Source: Anaeramoeba flamelloides (Eukaryota; Metamonada; Anaeramoebidae). From it: 64,000 bases of DNA. How positions within the stretch are numbered: position 1 is the first letter of the stretch; every line of letters begins with the position of its first letter. The DNA is taken from positions 10,602,001 to 10,666,000 of the forward strand of contig JANTQA010000023.1 in assembly GCA_027625915.1 (NCBI GenBank), read 5' to 3'. The translations under genes and the position numbers were made by a program. Shown here in pieces: positions 1-13,060 of the stretch. The notes beneath the pieces are model-generated. The model saw only the letters and a list, made by a program, of their open reading frames with translations, did no database searches and was not told the DNA's origin.

Positions 1-409
1 AACCAGAAATTTTAAAAACAAAAAAATGTAAAAAAAAAAATTTTGACAGCTTTCATTGGAAAGTCTTGTGTAAAATTTCTCAATTTATTTTGAAAATTAA
101 AATTGTTAACAATGTGATTTTTTAATAGTAAATATCTGAATTTTAAAAGAAATTACAAAGTATTAATTTTCTTAAAGTTAATTTATAGTTTTAAATATTT
201 TTTTTTTTCAAATTGGCTTATTGAATTGAAAAAAAAAAATATAAAAAAGAAAAAGATTAAAATAAAAAAAAAACAAAAGAAAAGAAAAAAAAAAAATTAT
301 GATCTTATCTAAAAATTGGTAATTTATTTTGAGAAGAATACTGAATTAAATTCATAGAACATGTTCTATTTGTTCAATAAAACCCGGTACCTTTGGTTGG
401 AAAAGAGTT

Positions 410-845
410 TATAATTGTCCTTCAGCATTTATTGGTTCTTAATAATAATCCTATTTGTCTGTTAGTAAGGTATTACTTGAATAAAAGATATAAAAGTTTC
501 CTGATCTCAATTTTATATGATATTTTTTAAGGTTCAAAATTTGTGGTATTTATTTTCCTTTTGCTTCGAAAAATTGTTTTCCTAAGAGGACTTATCTCAA
601 CAACATTTCCAATTGAATGGGAAGTTTATAAATATATTCTTATTCATAAAAAAACATTTTTATCCTCAATCATATTGCCCAACTTTTTATTGAATTTTGT
701 TGTAAATCTGTTTTAACCAAAAAAAGTTTTTTTTTTTTTCATTTTTTGGGAATATTTTGATGAACATTATTTGAAATGGACACCATAGTCATTGATTCGA
801 TCAGTATTAATATTTTACTTGATTTGGTATTGTTGACAATTAACA
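410..845. repeat. Diverged dispersed repeat, copy 1
   Basis: This segment aligns by eye with 11220-11720 in the same orientation. Shared landmarks in the same order are TTCTTAATAATAAT, AAAGATATnAAAGTTTC, TGATCTCAATTT, AATCATATTGCC, TTTTTATTGAATTTTG and TTTTTTGGnAATATTTTGAT. There are many substitutions and small indels, so the duplication is old. No coding potential is evident. The similarity may extend leftwards to about 60. Confidence 0.55.
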
Positions 846-1271
846 AATAGCTTCACTCACAAAGAGGATTTTTTATGAAATGTAAAAAAAAATTCCCAAC
901 TTTTTCGGAAATACCTTATATAGTTATATCAGAATTGAGTTAAATAAAGATATTTTACATTAGAATTACCTGGATTTTTTGAAAATAGCTTATATCAAAG
1001 AATACTTGTTAAAAATCCCAAAAAAAAAAAAATGGAATCTAACAAAATAAATCATTCAAAAAAAATAACTCACTTTATTTAAAATACCGATAAGACAAAT
1101 CAGCAAAAAATTAAAGAGAAATTAGACGTAATTTTAATAGTATTACATATCAATATTAGCAGACGAAACGGGAAAAAAGTTTCACTTGATCATCTCTTTT
1201 AAGGTTCAGTTTTTGTTCTAAAGTTAAAAGTCTGGCTTAAAATGTATTGAGAATGGATCTAAACTATTTTT

Positions 1272-1951
1272 CAGTCAAAGGGGCCCAGTTGTAATGGTAT
1301 AATACACGTGTTTAAAGGGTTTGCATAGATATTAGAAGAAAAATTTTATTTTGAAAATTTTCAAAATTGAAATCATTTTTTTACATTTCTATACATTTTT
1401 GTTTTTTTTTTTGTGTTTTTTTTAAAAACGTAATTCATTTGCAAAAAAATTTTTTATTGCAAGATCAATAGTCACTTGGTAAAAATGTGTTATTCTAAGG
1501 TCATTGAAACCATGTAAAGATTGTTGAGAAATCTATTGATTTCTATTGCAATTCAATTCGATCTTTGATCTTGATATTTGTTTAATAAATGTGAAAAATT
1601 TTCACTTCATTTTCATTTCCTTTTTCAAATAGAGACCACAAATACCAACAAACTTTGTTTGGGGACTTGGTTTCTAAAAGAAAAGTGTAGAAAATGAAGT
1701 GGAAAATGTTTCATATTTATTATTCAAATACCAGTAGAAGTTCAAAACGAACATCGTTGTTTTTCTCAATAGGGCCCTAAGAATTTGAGTTTTTCAATTT
1801 TTAAGAAAAGCTATTGATTAATTAGTTTTCTTTCAGACATGTATCAACATTTCTTTGAGGTGTATTATTCTCTTTATTTCTTATTTGTTCTTCAAAGGTC
1901 AATTATATAAAACAATTGATTTTTGAAAAAAACGTTGGGCCCCTTTGACTG
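1272..1951. mobile_element. Inverted-repeat element, copy A (CAGTCAAAGGGGCCC ends)
   Basis: The segment begins with CAGTCAAAGGGGCCC and ends with its exact reverse complement. The GC-rich ends stand out against the AT-rich surroundings. A diverged, shorter copy lies at 19417-19933, sharing internal blocks such as GAAATnnATTGATTTCTATTG and CCCTAAGAATTTG. It has no coding capacity, so it is a non-autonomous element. A second hairpin (1573-1731) is inserted inside it. Confidence 0.65.
1573..1731. mobile_element. Small hairpin nested in copy A
   Basis: About 40-nt inverted arms (1574-1613 and 1690-1730, sharing CACTTCATTTTC) surround a roughly 75-nt loop. The related copy at 19417-19933 lacks this block: there the sequences matching its two flanks are nearly adjacent. 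It is therefore a later insertion into copy A. Confidence 0.55.
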
Positions 1952-2602
1952 AAACAGAGTTTATACAATTAATTGTAAAATAAAAAGATCAAAATTTTCA
2001 TTCAGCTTTCAAAAATACACACATTCCAAGAATTATCTCAAATTCCCAAAAGTCCCAATTCTAAAAAGGTAAATTAAGAATTTAAACTGATTTAGGATTA
2101 AACAATTGAAATGGTTAACTGGTTTTTAAAATCTTTTTTGTAAAAAGCTGAATGAAAATTTTGTTCCATTTATTTTGCAACAAATAGTATTCACACTAGA
2201 TAAGGATTTCAGAAATAACAATGTGTTAACTAAATTTTAATTTTTTTTTTAAGAGAGATTGTTTGTAAATAAAAAAACAAAAAGAAAAAGAAGGAAAATT
2301 TTTTCCCATTTAATCATCCGAAAGAATCAAAATTAAAAAGGCACCATATAGTACAATTACGTGCTGTGCTTTCGCTGAAATCTAGGTGGTAACAGTTCTC
2401 TTAAAAGTCCACTAACTGAAACAATAAAAGTCAAAAAACAAATTTTTTTTCAAGGTGTATTATTATCTTTTTTGATTTTTTTCTTTTTTTTTTTGTGATT
2501 CAAAAAATCAAAGATCAAATTTAAAACCAGTGAACAGTTTCTTCAAAAAGAAGAGAAAATGTTTTATAAAACTTGCAACACAAAAAGAAAAAAGTGGTTT
2601 AC

Positions 2603-2968
2603 CTTGAGATCGATTTCAGAATCAAGTGAAATTTTGATTTTTTCTTGATGTTTTTTTTTTTTTTCTTTGATTTCTTTTTGGATACCTTTCACTTGATTTG
2701 CTAAATTTTCTTCATCTTTTTTTAAATCGGTGTAACTCAATGTGTTGAAATTGCTAATTGAGATCCTTCGTGAAGTTGAATTTGGGGTTTGATTAAGGTT
2801 GCTATTATGATTTTTGTGGCTTAAGATGGAATATCTTTTGTTGATTTGTTGCTTGGAAATCTTGAATTTTTTTGAGGAACTTTTGTTTGTATATGATTTT
2901 CTTCTGCTTGAATGGTAATTGTTTTTTTTTGTTTTCAAAATTTTATTCTCTTCTTTTAAAATATTCAT
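2603..2968 (-). CDS. Exon of an unrecognised basic coiled-coil protein
   Basis: The open frame starts at ATG 2968 (residues MNILKEENKILK) and ends at 2603, followed by a GTAAAC donor, so the gene continues toward lower coordinates. The 122 residues visible are K/S/N-rich with a low-complexity middle and end in a charged helix (KEIKEKKKKHQEKIK) that looks coiled-coil-forming. An in-frame TTG 12 nt upstream is an unlikely start. I could not place the next exon: the acceptor-like sites near 2421 and 2387 each lead soon to a stop. No family is recognised. It may be an intact spliced gene or a remnant. Confidence 0.4.
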
Positions 2969-5767
2969 TTGTCGAATCAAAATAATTTTTGGTAATAATT
3001 TTTTTTTAAAAAAATAAAAAATAATTTTTTTAACGAATATATTTGTTAATTGTTGTTAGAATTTTTTTAATAAAAGACAGAATACAAAAAATGATTCAAT
3101 TTGTTGACTCTATAAGGAAAGAAAACTTTCTTCTTGGTATTATTTTCAAAAATCCTTAATCAGGTTTTGTCTTTTATTTTATTGAATGTTCATATAGTGT
3201 TTTCAAGAAATTCAATTTTGAGTTCTTACTAATCAAAAAATATCTTGAACAAAATTTTTGTGTTGCTCTGATAAATGTTTTCAAAGAACGAGACAAAATT
3301 TAAACTTTAATATAAATTATTATCTGTTTCCGGATTGAACCTTGTCTTTAGAATTTTATTTTTCAAAATGTGATATTCAGACTTTTTTGACTTTTATTTC
3401 AAAACAAAAAATGTGTTTTTTTAAGGGACTCGTAACTCTTATTTATTTTTGTTCCCAAAGGTATTGGAGTAATTATTTACATAAGGATACAATTAAACCC
3501 ATTATGCAACTTCATCTGTCAACTTTAGAGAAATGAATAATCATTTTTAAAAGATTTCATTTTTACGAATGGAATTTTCAGTCAAAAGAACTGGATCCTT
3601 TTTTGTTGGGTTTCTGGATCAAATTAGAAAAATAAAAATTTGCATAAAAATTTAATTTTTGAAGAAATATCACTTTTAGTAATTTCTGAGAGTCGTTATG
3701 AGCAAGTAACGTTGTGTCTTTAATATTCTTTTAAAAATACATGAAAAATACATCAAATATTATATCCTTGAAGATCTAAGAAAATTGATCATCTATTTTA
3801 TTCAGAAATATTTATTTAATTTCTTGAAATTTAAAAGACTTGAAATATCCTTTTTCAAATATCAAGAGTATAAACAAGGAATTTTTTGTATTAAAATCGG
3901 TTATTTGATAATATCTATTTATTATTTTTTATTAGAATTATTTATTTGAATTCATTTTTAATTTTATTGGTTGAATATTTAAAAAATTGAAAAATAATTG
4001 TATAGTCTATTGATATATTTAATCTTTGGGTTATCGGCCGACTAGATAATTAAGATTGAGTTATTAATTATTGATTATAAATAATCAAATAAAAAGTATT
4101 TCTTTAGATAATAAGTTGAATTTTCCAAGTTTTTAAAAAGTATTTCGGGAGAATTTTTAATTCGATTGTTTGGTTCTTTTTCTCAGATTTTTTCATTCAA
4201 TCCATAGAAAAAATAGATTTTTTCTGTTCTTTGAATCAAAAAATTATATATTTTTTTAAAAGTTTAAAATATATATTGTATCTTTTTTGAGATTAAGTTG
4301 ATTTTTTAAACTGAGTTATTACAGAACTTAGTGGTTTCATTTTTAAAGTGTATTTTTGTACACTTCCTTTACAGGCAATAAGATTTCAATCTTCTTTCAA
4401 AGAAAATAATTTTTTTTAAATAATTCAGAAATATGTTGGATTTTGAACTTTTCAAAAATGAGAATATTGGATAAGACTTTTAAAAACAATAATTCATATC
4501 TGGAAATAGTATTAAAAGTAAGTTCTGTTTTGTAGTTATCAGATTTTTACTTTATTTTTCAATTTCAAGATAAGGTAAAATTTTTTTTAATTTGTTAGTA
4601 AATTTACTTGAAGATTTTTTTTTAGTGTACTAGTCCCTTAATGAGGACCTATACATTAACAGATAAAGGAAACTGATTAATAAACTGATGACCAAATTTG
4701 TTCTTTTTTGCTTAATATTTTATTATTTTAAAAGAAATTCTAAAAATACAGAATGAAATTGTAAAATTTATCCCGAAAAGAAGAGTGAATTTTTAAGAAA
4801 ATTTAACTTGAAAAAAATAAAAAAATCTCAAAAAAATTGAAAATATTATGAAAAATATTTTCAACAAATGGCTTTCCTTATTTAAAATTTCATGAAAATA
4901 TCAAAGGGTTTACTTTCAAAATTGATTTGGAATTTAGATATACTATTAGGTTGGGATTAAGATATTACATTGGATCATGAAAAATATAAAGTCTACAGTT
5001 TTTATTTTGAAATAAGTGTTTTATGCTCTTAAACAGAGTTTGTATGATTTCTATTCAGAGTGAAATGTATTCAATATTTTCCTTTGTGTAAATAAAAACT
5101 AATTTTTTTTTATACTCTTTTTAATATTCTAACAGTTTTTATGGTTATATCATGAAAATTTAAAAGACATAGAAATTGATTTTTTCTTGTAATATTTTAT
5201 CCCAAAGGAAAACCCCAATTTGCAGATAAGTTTGTCCTAAAGAGTATTATATAATAGAAGAAAACAAAAAAAATATTATCAATTTTTTAGTTTTTAACAT
5301 ATTATTAACAAATTCAAAAAAAAAAAAAACATACCATAATAGTAGATCTTTAATTTATAAAAGATAAAAAGCTAATTTTTTAGCAATTGAGAAACAAGGT
5401 TGAAAAAATTCTTTTTGTTTTTTATAATTTTTTTTTTGAAATGTAATTTTTCAATTGAATAATAATAACAAAATTTCTCTGACGATTAACAGTCAACCCA
5501 TTTTTTAAAACATGTACTAATTAATTAAAAAATAAAAAAAAAAAATTTGATGAATAAAAAATTTTTGATTCAAAGTCTTATATTTTAATTTAAAAGTATT
5601 GTTTTGGATGAAAAAAAAGGATCAATCTAATTATGTCAATCTTTTTTTGTATATTATTAGTTTTTTTTTATACCTTATTATGTTTATTGTCTGGGTTTTA
5701 GGTGATCTTATATGATACACTAAATAATCATAGTACATTGATCAAAATTTTAATTTAGCTTTATAAT
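2969..5767. other. Gene-free AT-rich stretch
   Basis: No open frame with coding character was found on either strand. The short open stretch at 3342-3536 starts at TTG and has no coding-like composition. I see no RNA gene and no repeat that I can support. Confidence 0.6.
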
Positions 5768-5947
5768 CAGTTCCAATTTTAAGACACATACTTTCAGGGG
5801 ATTTAAGGTACAGTTAAATCTCAAATTAAAGTGAATTTTTTTAAAAGAAATAATTTTACTTGAATTTGAATTTCGTGCTTTAATTTGAATTTTTATTTGT
5901 GCCTTAAATTTCATTTAAAGTTTTTGTCTTAAAAGTGGAATTAACTG
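5768..5947. mobile_element. TA-flanked MITE, CAGTnnnTTCCACTTTTAAG family, copy 1
   Basis: The left end is CAGTTCCAATTTTAAGACAC. The right end, read inverted, is CAGTTAATTCCACTTTTAAG and abuts a TA. Internal arms repeat the motifs TTAAGGCACAAA and CTCAAATTAAAG in opposite orientations, so the element folds back almost entirely on itself. It has no coding capacity. The same family occurs at 13918-14113 and 57432-57627, with a solo end at about 22930-22990. Confidence 0.65.
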
Positions 5948-6028
5948 TATCTAATTAGATTATATATTCTATAAAAAGATAATTTAAAAGGATTAATTTT
6001 ACTAAGTAGAATACAAAGATTAAAGTAA

Positions 6029-6271
6029 GATGTTATTGGGCCTAAATCACATTATTGGTCTATGGTTCAAATGCCTCCTAAAAATCGATTAGTGAAGCAG
6101 TACTATTTGTTTATTTCTTTAATTAAAAACGATATTTCTATTAGTAAAAAAAATCAACAATTTCAGAAAAAAAATCTGAATTTGGTTACAAATTTAAAGG
6201 TTGAATTATCAATATCGAGATCCCAAGGTTGCAAAATATCATTATTATATTTATGGCGAAATATAGATTAG
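6029..6271 (+). pseudogene. Short coding-like fragment of unknown origin
   Basis: An open stretch of 80 codons reads DVIGPKSHYWSMVQMPP near its beginning, which has protein-like composition, and then fades into low-complexity K/N/I-rich sequence. The first ATG is at 6062, but coding character begins upstream of it. The DVIG....Y pattern is loosely like the start of a C2 domain, which is too weak for a call. It could be a lone exon or a decayed fragment. Confidence 0.22.
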
Positions 6272-9200
6272 AAGTTAAAAAATTCAATTTTTTAAAAAAA
6301 TGAAATAATTAATCAAAATATTATTTTTGACAAATAATTTTTGAAATATTGGAAATGTATCGATGTTACAATCATCGTTATAAAAAAGAAACAAAAATAA
6401 TTGATATTTGGGTTTTTATATTGATGGTAATTAAGTTAATCTTGGAAATTAAAATATAAAAAAAATTTAACATTTGTCGCTTCGAAATAAGAATTATTTA
6501 AGACTGGAAATACCATTATTTTGAGTTTCTATTTTTAGATGTTAAAAAGAGATTAAAAAAACAAATTACAAAATGAACATTTTTAATTGTGATCCTTTGT
6601 AAAAAATCTAATAAATTTAATTTCAAAATTATTGACCCATTAAAAATCAAATTTTGTTAATAAAGTGTTTTATTAATTGAATTTATCTATTATAATAAAA
6701 AAATTATAATTTTAATATCCAGTTCTATACATGAGAAATATTTGTTTTTTCTCTCTAAAAGTAAAAGAAAAAGAAATAAAAAAATAAAAAATAAAAAAAA
6801 TTGGGTCATTTATTATGAAATTTAGTTTACTTTAATGTCCAATAAGATTTAGAATAGATTTTTTAGAGTCATGTGGAGGATGCAATAAGTATGTCATATA
6901 CACTGAATCACAGTGTACTTTACTTATATACAAATCTATAATTATAATGTCTCCTTAATACTGAAAATTAATCACTCTGCATCATAATTTTCAATTTCAT
7001 TATTGAAAAGAGCAGTGAATTTTTTAATCCCGAAAATAAAAAATAAAAAATTAAAATCTAAAACAAGGTAAATTAAATTTTTTTAAATATGGATTATGGA
7101 TTATTTTATTACTTGGATTTAAATAGAAAAGGGGGTTAAAAAGAAGTTTATTTATTAATAAATATCTGCATTTTATTGGGTATTACATCATCTCAATATT
7201 CTTAATGTTTGTAGGTATTTTCTAAGGTTTATTATTTTTTTTTCGACCTTATGGTTCAACGTAATCTTTCTTCAAAAAAAGAAAGAAACAAAAAAAATGA
7301 AAAATAAAAGAAAAAATGAAGAGTATAGGGTATTCAGCGTAGAAAAAATACCCTCAAAAGATAAAAAAAATGAGAAAGAAAATAGTATGAAAAGGAAAAA
7401 CAAAGAAAAAAAAACCAAAAATCAAAAATTTCAAGAATAATAAAAAAACAATTTGAAATGGAAAAATTGAAAATTTATTTTATAATTAGAATATTTGTAC
7501 TAAACCAACTTAATATATTTCCCTTACACTCATAAAAAAGTCAATATTTTTGAAAAATAGTTTTTTTTTTTTTTGTTGTTTTTTTTTTTGGTATTTTTAA
7601 TTAGTCAATCTGATCCAGTTTTATTATGGGGTAAAAAATTTCGTTAATAATCGTTTTGTGAAGAATTTCAACTTTTTTTTTAACTTTTAAGAGTTGAAAT
7701 ATAAATATTTTTTGTAACTTTCCCCCGTTGTGAAAATGGAAATTCTAGTTAGTGTGAGGTATAGAGATGAATAATAAAATAATTATATAATAAAGAGCTT
7801 CCCGGATAACTCTTTTTCTGTATGTTTCAAAATATTCATATTTTAAAGCTAATAGCCTGCTTAACAATATTGATATTATGATAACCTTAAAAAGTAATTA
7901 ATAAAATAGGTATGGATTTATAAACAAACAACGCTTCAAATTATCAGAGTGAATGAAAAGGAAAATCTTTTTCCAAACTAAAAAAGGTGATTTACAATAT
8001 TTAAATATTCTTTTAAATAATTGTATCATAAAAAGTTAATTTCTTCACTTTTTAATCTTTCTTTCTCTTTTTATTTTTATATATAAAAAAAATTAATGTG
8101 CCTCTCAAAAAAAACTATATTGTGAACCTGAATAAAAACACATAATTTTAAATAAAGTAGAATGGAAATATGTTGTATATTTATGCTCTAAACTTCACTG
8201 AATAATTTTTTTTTCAAAAATTACATAGCTTATATAAAGAAATTTATAGTAATTTTTTTTTTTAGAATTAATCAAATAAACCCTAAATAACGAATTCCAA
8301 GTGAATTTAACAATATATAAATCACAAAAATAATCTTTCTTTAATTTAAAAAGTTTTTTACTCCTATTTTGAAATTTGGTATCATTTACACGTTTGTAAA
8401 ATACAAAAAAGTATGATCTATTATTTCTTTATTGTAAGGAGTCCAATTTTTTAAATAAATTCATTTATCATAATTTTTTTTAAGTTTATTTTGTTTTTGA
8501 TTATCTAATTCTTTTTATTTTTAAATACTATTCGTATTTTGATAAAATATTGATTTTCAACTTTTTAGTTAAAAACATAATTTAATTCTTTCATCATTGC
8601 CATCATAATCATTATTATTCAATTTATTATTATTATCAATATACTTATTTTTGTTTTTGTTATTGAAGGTGGGTGATTCAATATAAGTGCCCTTCTTTTG
8701 TCTTCCCAACTAATTCATTTAGAGTCTTTTATCTTCGATATTATATGGGTAGTATTTTAACACTTCTAAATATCATCATTGAAAAGTTGTTTCTTCAAAT
8801 AAACTAAATTCCAAAAAATTTTGAACAGTTTATACAGTTGAAAAAATAGCAATACTCCACTTTAAATTCAATTTGGAAAGAATTTTAATTTTACAAACTA
8901 TTTTATTTTTTATCTTTTTTGTTTTGTTTCAATTTCCTTTTTTCCAGTTACATAATCTGTTTTGTTAGATCTGAAAGTTTTTTTCGTTGGTTGATAGAAG
9001 GTTAAAGCGTTGAGTTTGTTAAATATAAAAATCATATACAATTAGCTGATGTTTTCTTATCATTTGATCGATCAACAATTGTTGGTGAAATTTCAACAAA
9101 TTTACCAATACATTTTTTGTTCCGCTCCTTTCATTATTTTAGACACACCAAGTTTTATTTTTGAGTTTTATATTTTTTTTCTTTTATTTGGATTAAAGTG

Positions 9201-10555
9201 ATTACTTATTAAAACATTAAAACTGTGGTTTTTAAATGTGATTTATATTATCTTTGGAAAAATATATTATAAATTGGTTAATTTTTTTGCCTATTTTTGA
9301 TTTTGGGTGTGTCCAAATTTTTGGAATGGGGTTTATATTGAAGAATTTATTAATAAAAATTGCGTAAATTTTAAATTTTATAATTTTTTTCGACAGAGAA
9401 ACACAAAAAAAGACACATACAAGTATTTTTTGTAACTTTGTTCCCTTTAAACTAGATTCTTTTTTAAAATATTTGTTATATTAATGTTATTAGTACATTT
9501 AGTTGCCCCTGGTTACCTTCAATCACTTTTATTATACTTTATTTATCATACAATATTTAATTCATTTTTTTTTTTAAAAAAATAATCCTTAAAATATAAA
9601 TTTTTGAGAAAAATGTATTCTTTAATATTAATAATCCTAAATAAATCTAAAATAAAATCCACAATCATTTTATTAATAATTATTCAATTATCTTTCATTT
9701 TTATTTTTGTTAAATTCAATGTAAATTATTTCCATAGATAAAAATTACTTGAAAGTAAAAAAAATTAAATTAAACTATTTTTTAAACCCACTAAAAAAAC
9801 AATTTTTTTAATAAGATAATACTGAGCTCAAATCTGTTTAAAAAAGCAAACCATATATCTAGTTTGGTGAAACAGAATTTTTATTTAAAAAATTGATGTG
9901 TTCTAGATAGAGTTACCATTTTACAAAGAGACATAAATAAAATAAAATAAAAGAATAAGGAATAAAAATATAATTGATAAATAATTTATTTCTTAAAAAA
10001 TAATTTTAACTTTTAAAAAATATATAATAGAAACTATTAATAATAAACATTCTATTTAATGAGATATTAACATAGAAATAAAACCTTTTTAATCAATTAA
10101 GGTACATTTTTTTTTAAAAAAAAAATTATAATAACAATATGAAAAATGATTATTGAACAATTTAATTTTCTTCTTAAAAATCCAATGATTTTCTTGAAGT
10201 ATTCTATAATTGAACAATATATATAAGAACAAAAATATTATATCTAATAAAACGTAGTGTACCTTAACTTGACAATATTTTTTAAAAAAATATTTACTTT
10301 TGAATCTTTATATATCATATATGATATTATCAAAAATAATATTTTCCTATATTATTATCTTAAAAGTTTTAAACAGATAAGAAATATTTTAAAATTGAAA
10401 AAGAAGTAATAAAAGTGGGAAATATACCTAAACAAATTTGTATATATTTTACTTTTTTTTTTTTTTTTTTTTTTCATTTTAAAATTATTAATACCTTAAT
10501 TGGTTAACTGGCGAGACCTTCTGAATTATTTTTATTTTAATTATAATTTTAAGGT
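6272..10555. other. Gene-free AT-rich stretch with fragments of dispersed repeats
   Basis: No gene is visible in about 4.3 kb. Two repeat fragments are supportable. 6490-6625 matches 57835-57970 (AAATTACAAAATGAACATTT-like core). 8990-9370 matches 12690-13060 (TTGATnGATCAnnAAT and AACAAATTTACCAAT cores). The rest is A/T homopolymers and simple sequence. Confidence 0.55.
8990..9370. repeat. Diverged dispersed repeat fragment
   Basis: It aligns with 12690-13060 in the same orientation, sharing GGTTAAAG, TTGATnGATCA, AACAAATTTACCAAT followed by a T-rich run, and a downstream GAGTTTATATT-like block. Since 11220-11720 matches 410-845, the 11.2-13.1 kb region may be one long old repeat unit of which this is a partial copy. 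Confidence 0.45.
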
Positions 10556-11010
10556 TTATTTATAATCGGACCCAATTAATTTAGCTAAATCGGGTAGTTG
10601 TTTGTTGATAAAATAAGGTGTTTTAAATTGAGAATTATCATTTTTTAAATTTTGACCCATTAGACCATTTTTCAATCTTGGTGATAATAGTGTGTTTTTT
10701 TGGTTATGAGATTGATAAATATTTGATGACTGTTGATACATTTTTTGTTTGTTTTGGTTTATTTTTGTACAAAGTGGTGGTGAGTTTAAGAATACATAAG
10801 GTGATTGCATGCTTGAATTAATATTATTTATAGCGGGTGGCTGGGTAAAAGAATTTAATAGCTCATTAGGAATAGATGCTGTGGTGGTTGTGGGTGGATT
10901 TTTCAATTTATTTTCCGACTTCTTCATGGAAAATGATGGTATTTTTGAGTCAGTAAAAGGGTTAATGTTTGGCAAAATTGGTGAAATGGTAGATTGGAAA
11001 TCAAAAGTAT
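10556..11010 (-). CDS. C-terminal exon of an unrecognised low-complexity protein
   Basis: A frame of about 150 codons runs from an acceptor-like TAG (AAAAATAG, exon start about 11010) to the TAA at 10556. It reads FDFQSTISPILPNINPFTD at its start, then N/S/P/Q-rich sequence, and ends LPDLAKLIGSDYK. There is no ATG at its head, and in-frame stops lie upstream of the acceptor, so this is a terminal coding exon. The 5' exons are not found; the microsatellite at 11100 lies in the presumed intron. Stretches such as IPSFSMKKSENKLKNPP resemble disordered regulatory tails. Confidence 0.4.
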
Positions 11011-11099
11011 CTATTTTTAAGAATTTTATAAAATTTTAAAACAAAAAAATTAATTTGGAAATTGTTTAATTTTGTGATTATTGTTGGTATCTTAGATAT

Positions 11100-11123
11100 G
11101 TATATATATATATATATATATAT
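11100..11123. repeat. (TA)n microsatellite
   Basis: Uninterrupted TA dinucleotide repeat. Confidence 0.9.
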
Positions 11124-11219
11124 TGAAGCTATTTCCTAAAAAGTAAGACAAATTTATTTTTAAATAACTTATTTAATCTTAATTCTGATATAACCATTTA
11201 AATACCCAAAATTATTATC

Positions 11220-13060
11220 CCTTAGAAATTGTTTCTTAATAATAATTCAAGTTAGGTTTGTTTGTAAAAAATTAATTTATTAAAAGATATCAAAGTTTCG
11301 TGATCTCAATTTCTTTGGAAAATTAAAGTTGTTAATCATAAGATTTTTTTAATTGTAGATACCAAAGTTTCTAAAAATAATTTTAGACGATAATTTTTGG
11401 GTGTGAAAATTTGTGGTTATTTTTTTCTTTTTGATCAAAAATAATTTTTTTCCTCTACGAGGCTTGATCTTGATAAATTTCCCTAAAGAATGGAACTCTT
11501 AAAATTGTATTTTATTTTTTAAAAAATAATTTGGATCCTTAATCATATTGCCGATTTTTTATTGAATTTTGCCCTAACTTTTTTTATACAAAAAAAAAAT
11601 GTTTAATTTTTGTTCCATTTTTTGGAAATATTTTGATTATATGTTGAAATAAATACATCACAATCCATTCTAATTCAGTCAGTATTAAAATTCCTTTTAA
11701 TTTTATATTACCAATTTACAAATTTTTACTACTAAAAAATAAAATATTATTTGAAATATAAAAAAAAAAATATTACTTTTTTGAAATATCTTATCATTTA
11801 AATTGATTGAAAAATCTTTATAAAAATTATCACATAAATAAAGGAAGAAATCACATCTAATTTCCCTTGGTTTGTGTCAAAATATTGCACATATGGATTT
11901 GTTTGTATAAAATTTTACAATTAGATTATTTTGGTTCAGATTTGTAATTAAAACTTTATAATCGTATTTTTCTGCAAATACCCCACCTTGACAGAGATGG
12001 GTATATGATATTTCCATGTATTTGACATTTTAATGAGAGAAATAATTCCAATTCATTTGAATTTTTTTTTTTTTTTAATTAAAGTTTTAGATTTAGAATT
12101 CTAAATTTAATAATAATTAATTTTCAATTGGTTTGTATTAATTAAAAGGAGAAAACTTTTTGAGAGATTAAATACTTTATCAGTGGCTAAGATAAATAAA
12201 TCATCAAAATAATAGGGTGTTTTTATTACATTTAGCACAGAATCCAACCACGAATTTTGTTTTGATTATTGTTCATTTAAATTTTTTGATACACAATATG
12301 TTCTTTTGTAAATTGTAAAAAAATCAGGGATTTTTGTAAAATGTAAATATTTGGAGATTCTTAGCATTTGTAGACAAATTTTTTTTTCAAAATCAGCTTC
12401 AAAATGATCAATAATGTTCGAACGAAGCGATATACTTCATTTGTTATGAATTATTTTTAATCGTGCTTTAAAATGGCAAAGCAAATGTAAACTAAAATTC
12501 AAAATTTCCTAAAATGATAAAAAAGGTTCAAACAATCACAATAATACAATTTAATTCAAATTGGAAATAATTTGCATTTTTGAAAAATATTAAAATCATT
12601 TTTTCATCTTTTGAGTTTTTTGTTTTCATTTAATTTTTTGAATTATCTAACTTTTTTTTTTGGATCAAAATTTTTTTGCAACTGATTGATATTAGGTTAA
12701 AGTTGTGTTGTTCAAAATAGAAGGACTCAAATAAAATTAGTCAAATGGTATCTAACCTTTTGATTGATCAGTAATCCAAATAGAATTTAAACAAATTTAC
12801 CAATGTATTTTTTTTTGTTTTACTCTCTCCAAAATTTTTAACACTCCGATAATTTATTAGTAATCATCATTATTTATTTATTTATTTTTTGAGTATTATA
12901 ATTTATAAACAATTGTTAAAATTTCAATTAATTAATGTTTATAATTTGGTATTTCTTTGGGAATTGATTAAATAAGATTTTTTTTTTCAAAAATTGAATT
13001 TTGGACTGTTAAAAATTTTGAATTTGAGTTTATATTCTATTCTTATTTTTTCCATAAAAA
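11220..13060. repeat. Diverged dispersed repeat, copy 2 (two matched blocks)
   Basis: Block 11220-11720 matches 410-845 and block 12690-13060 matches 8990-9370, all in the same orientation. The sequence between the blocks has no long open frame. The ends of the whole unit and any terminal repeats could not be identified, so the class is unknown. Confidence 0.45.

Larger units (their letters stand above)
1..2602. other. Gene-free AT-rich stretch with old repeats
   Basis: I see no supportable gene here. The stretch holds a diverged dispersed repeat (about 410-845) and one inverted-repeat element (1272-1951), both listed separately. The remainder is homopolymer-rich A/T sequence without long open frames on either strand. 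Confidence 0.7.

Noticed and set aside
3342-3536. 64-codon plus-strand frame
   Set aside because: It starts at TTG and has random F/L/Y/K composition with no recognisable motif.
7500-7760. Possible TIR pair CCTTACACT / AGTGTGAGG
   Set aside because: Only about nine bases match, with no extended arms or target duplication.
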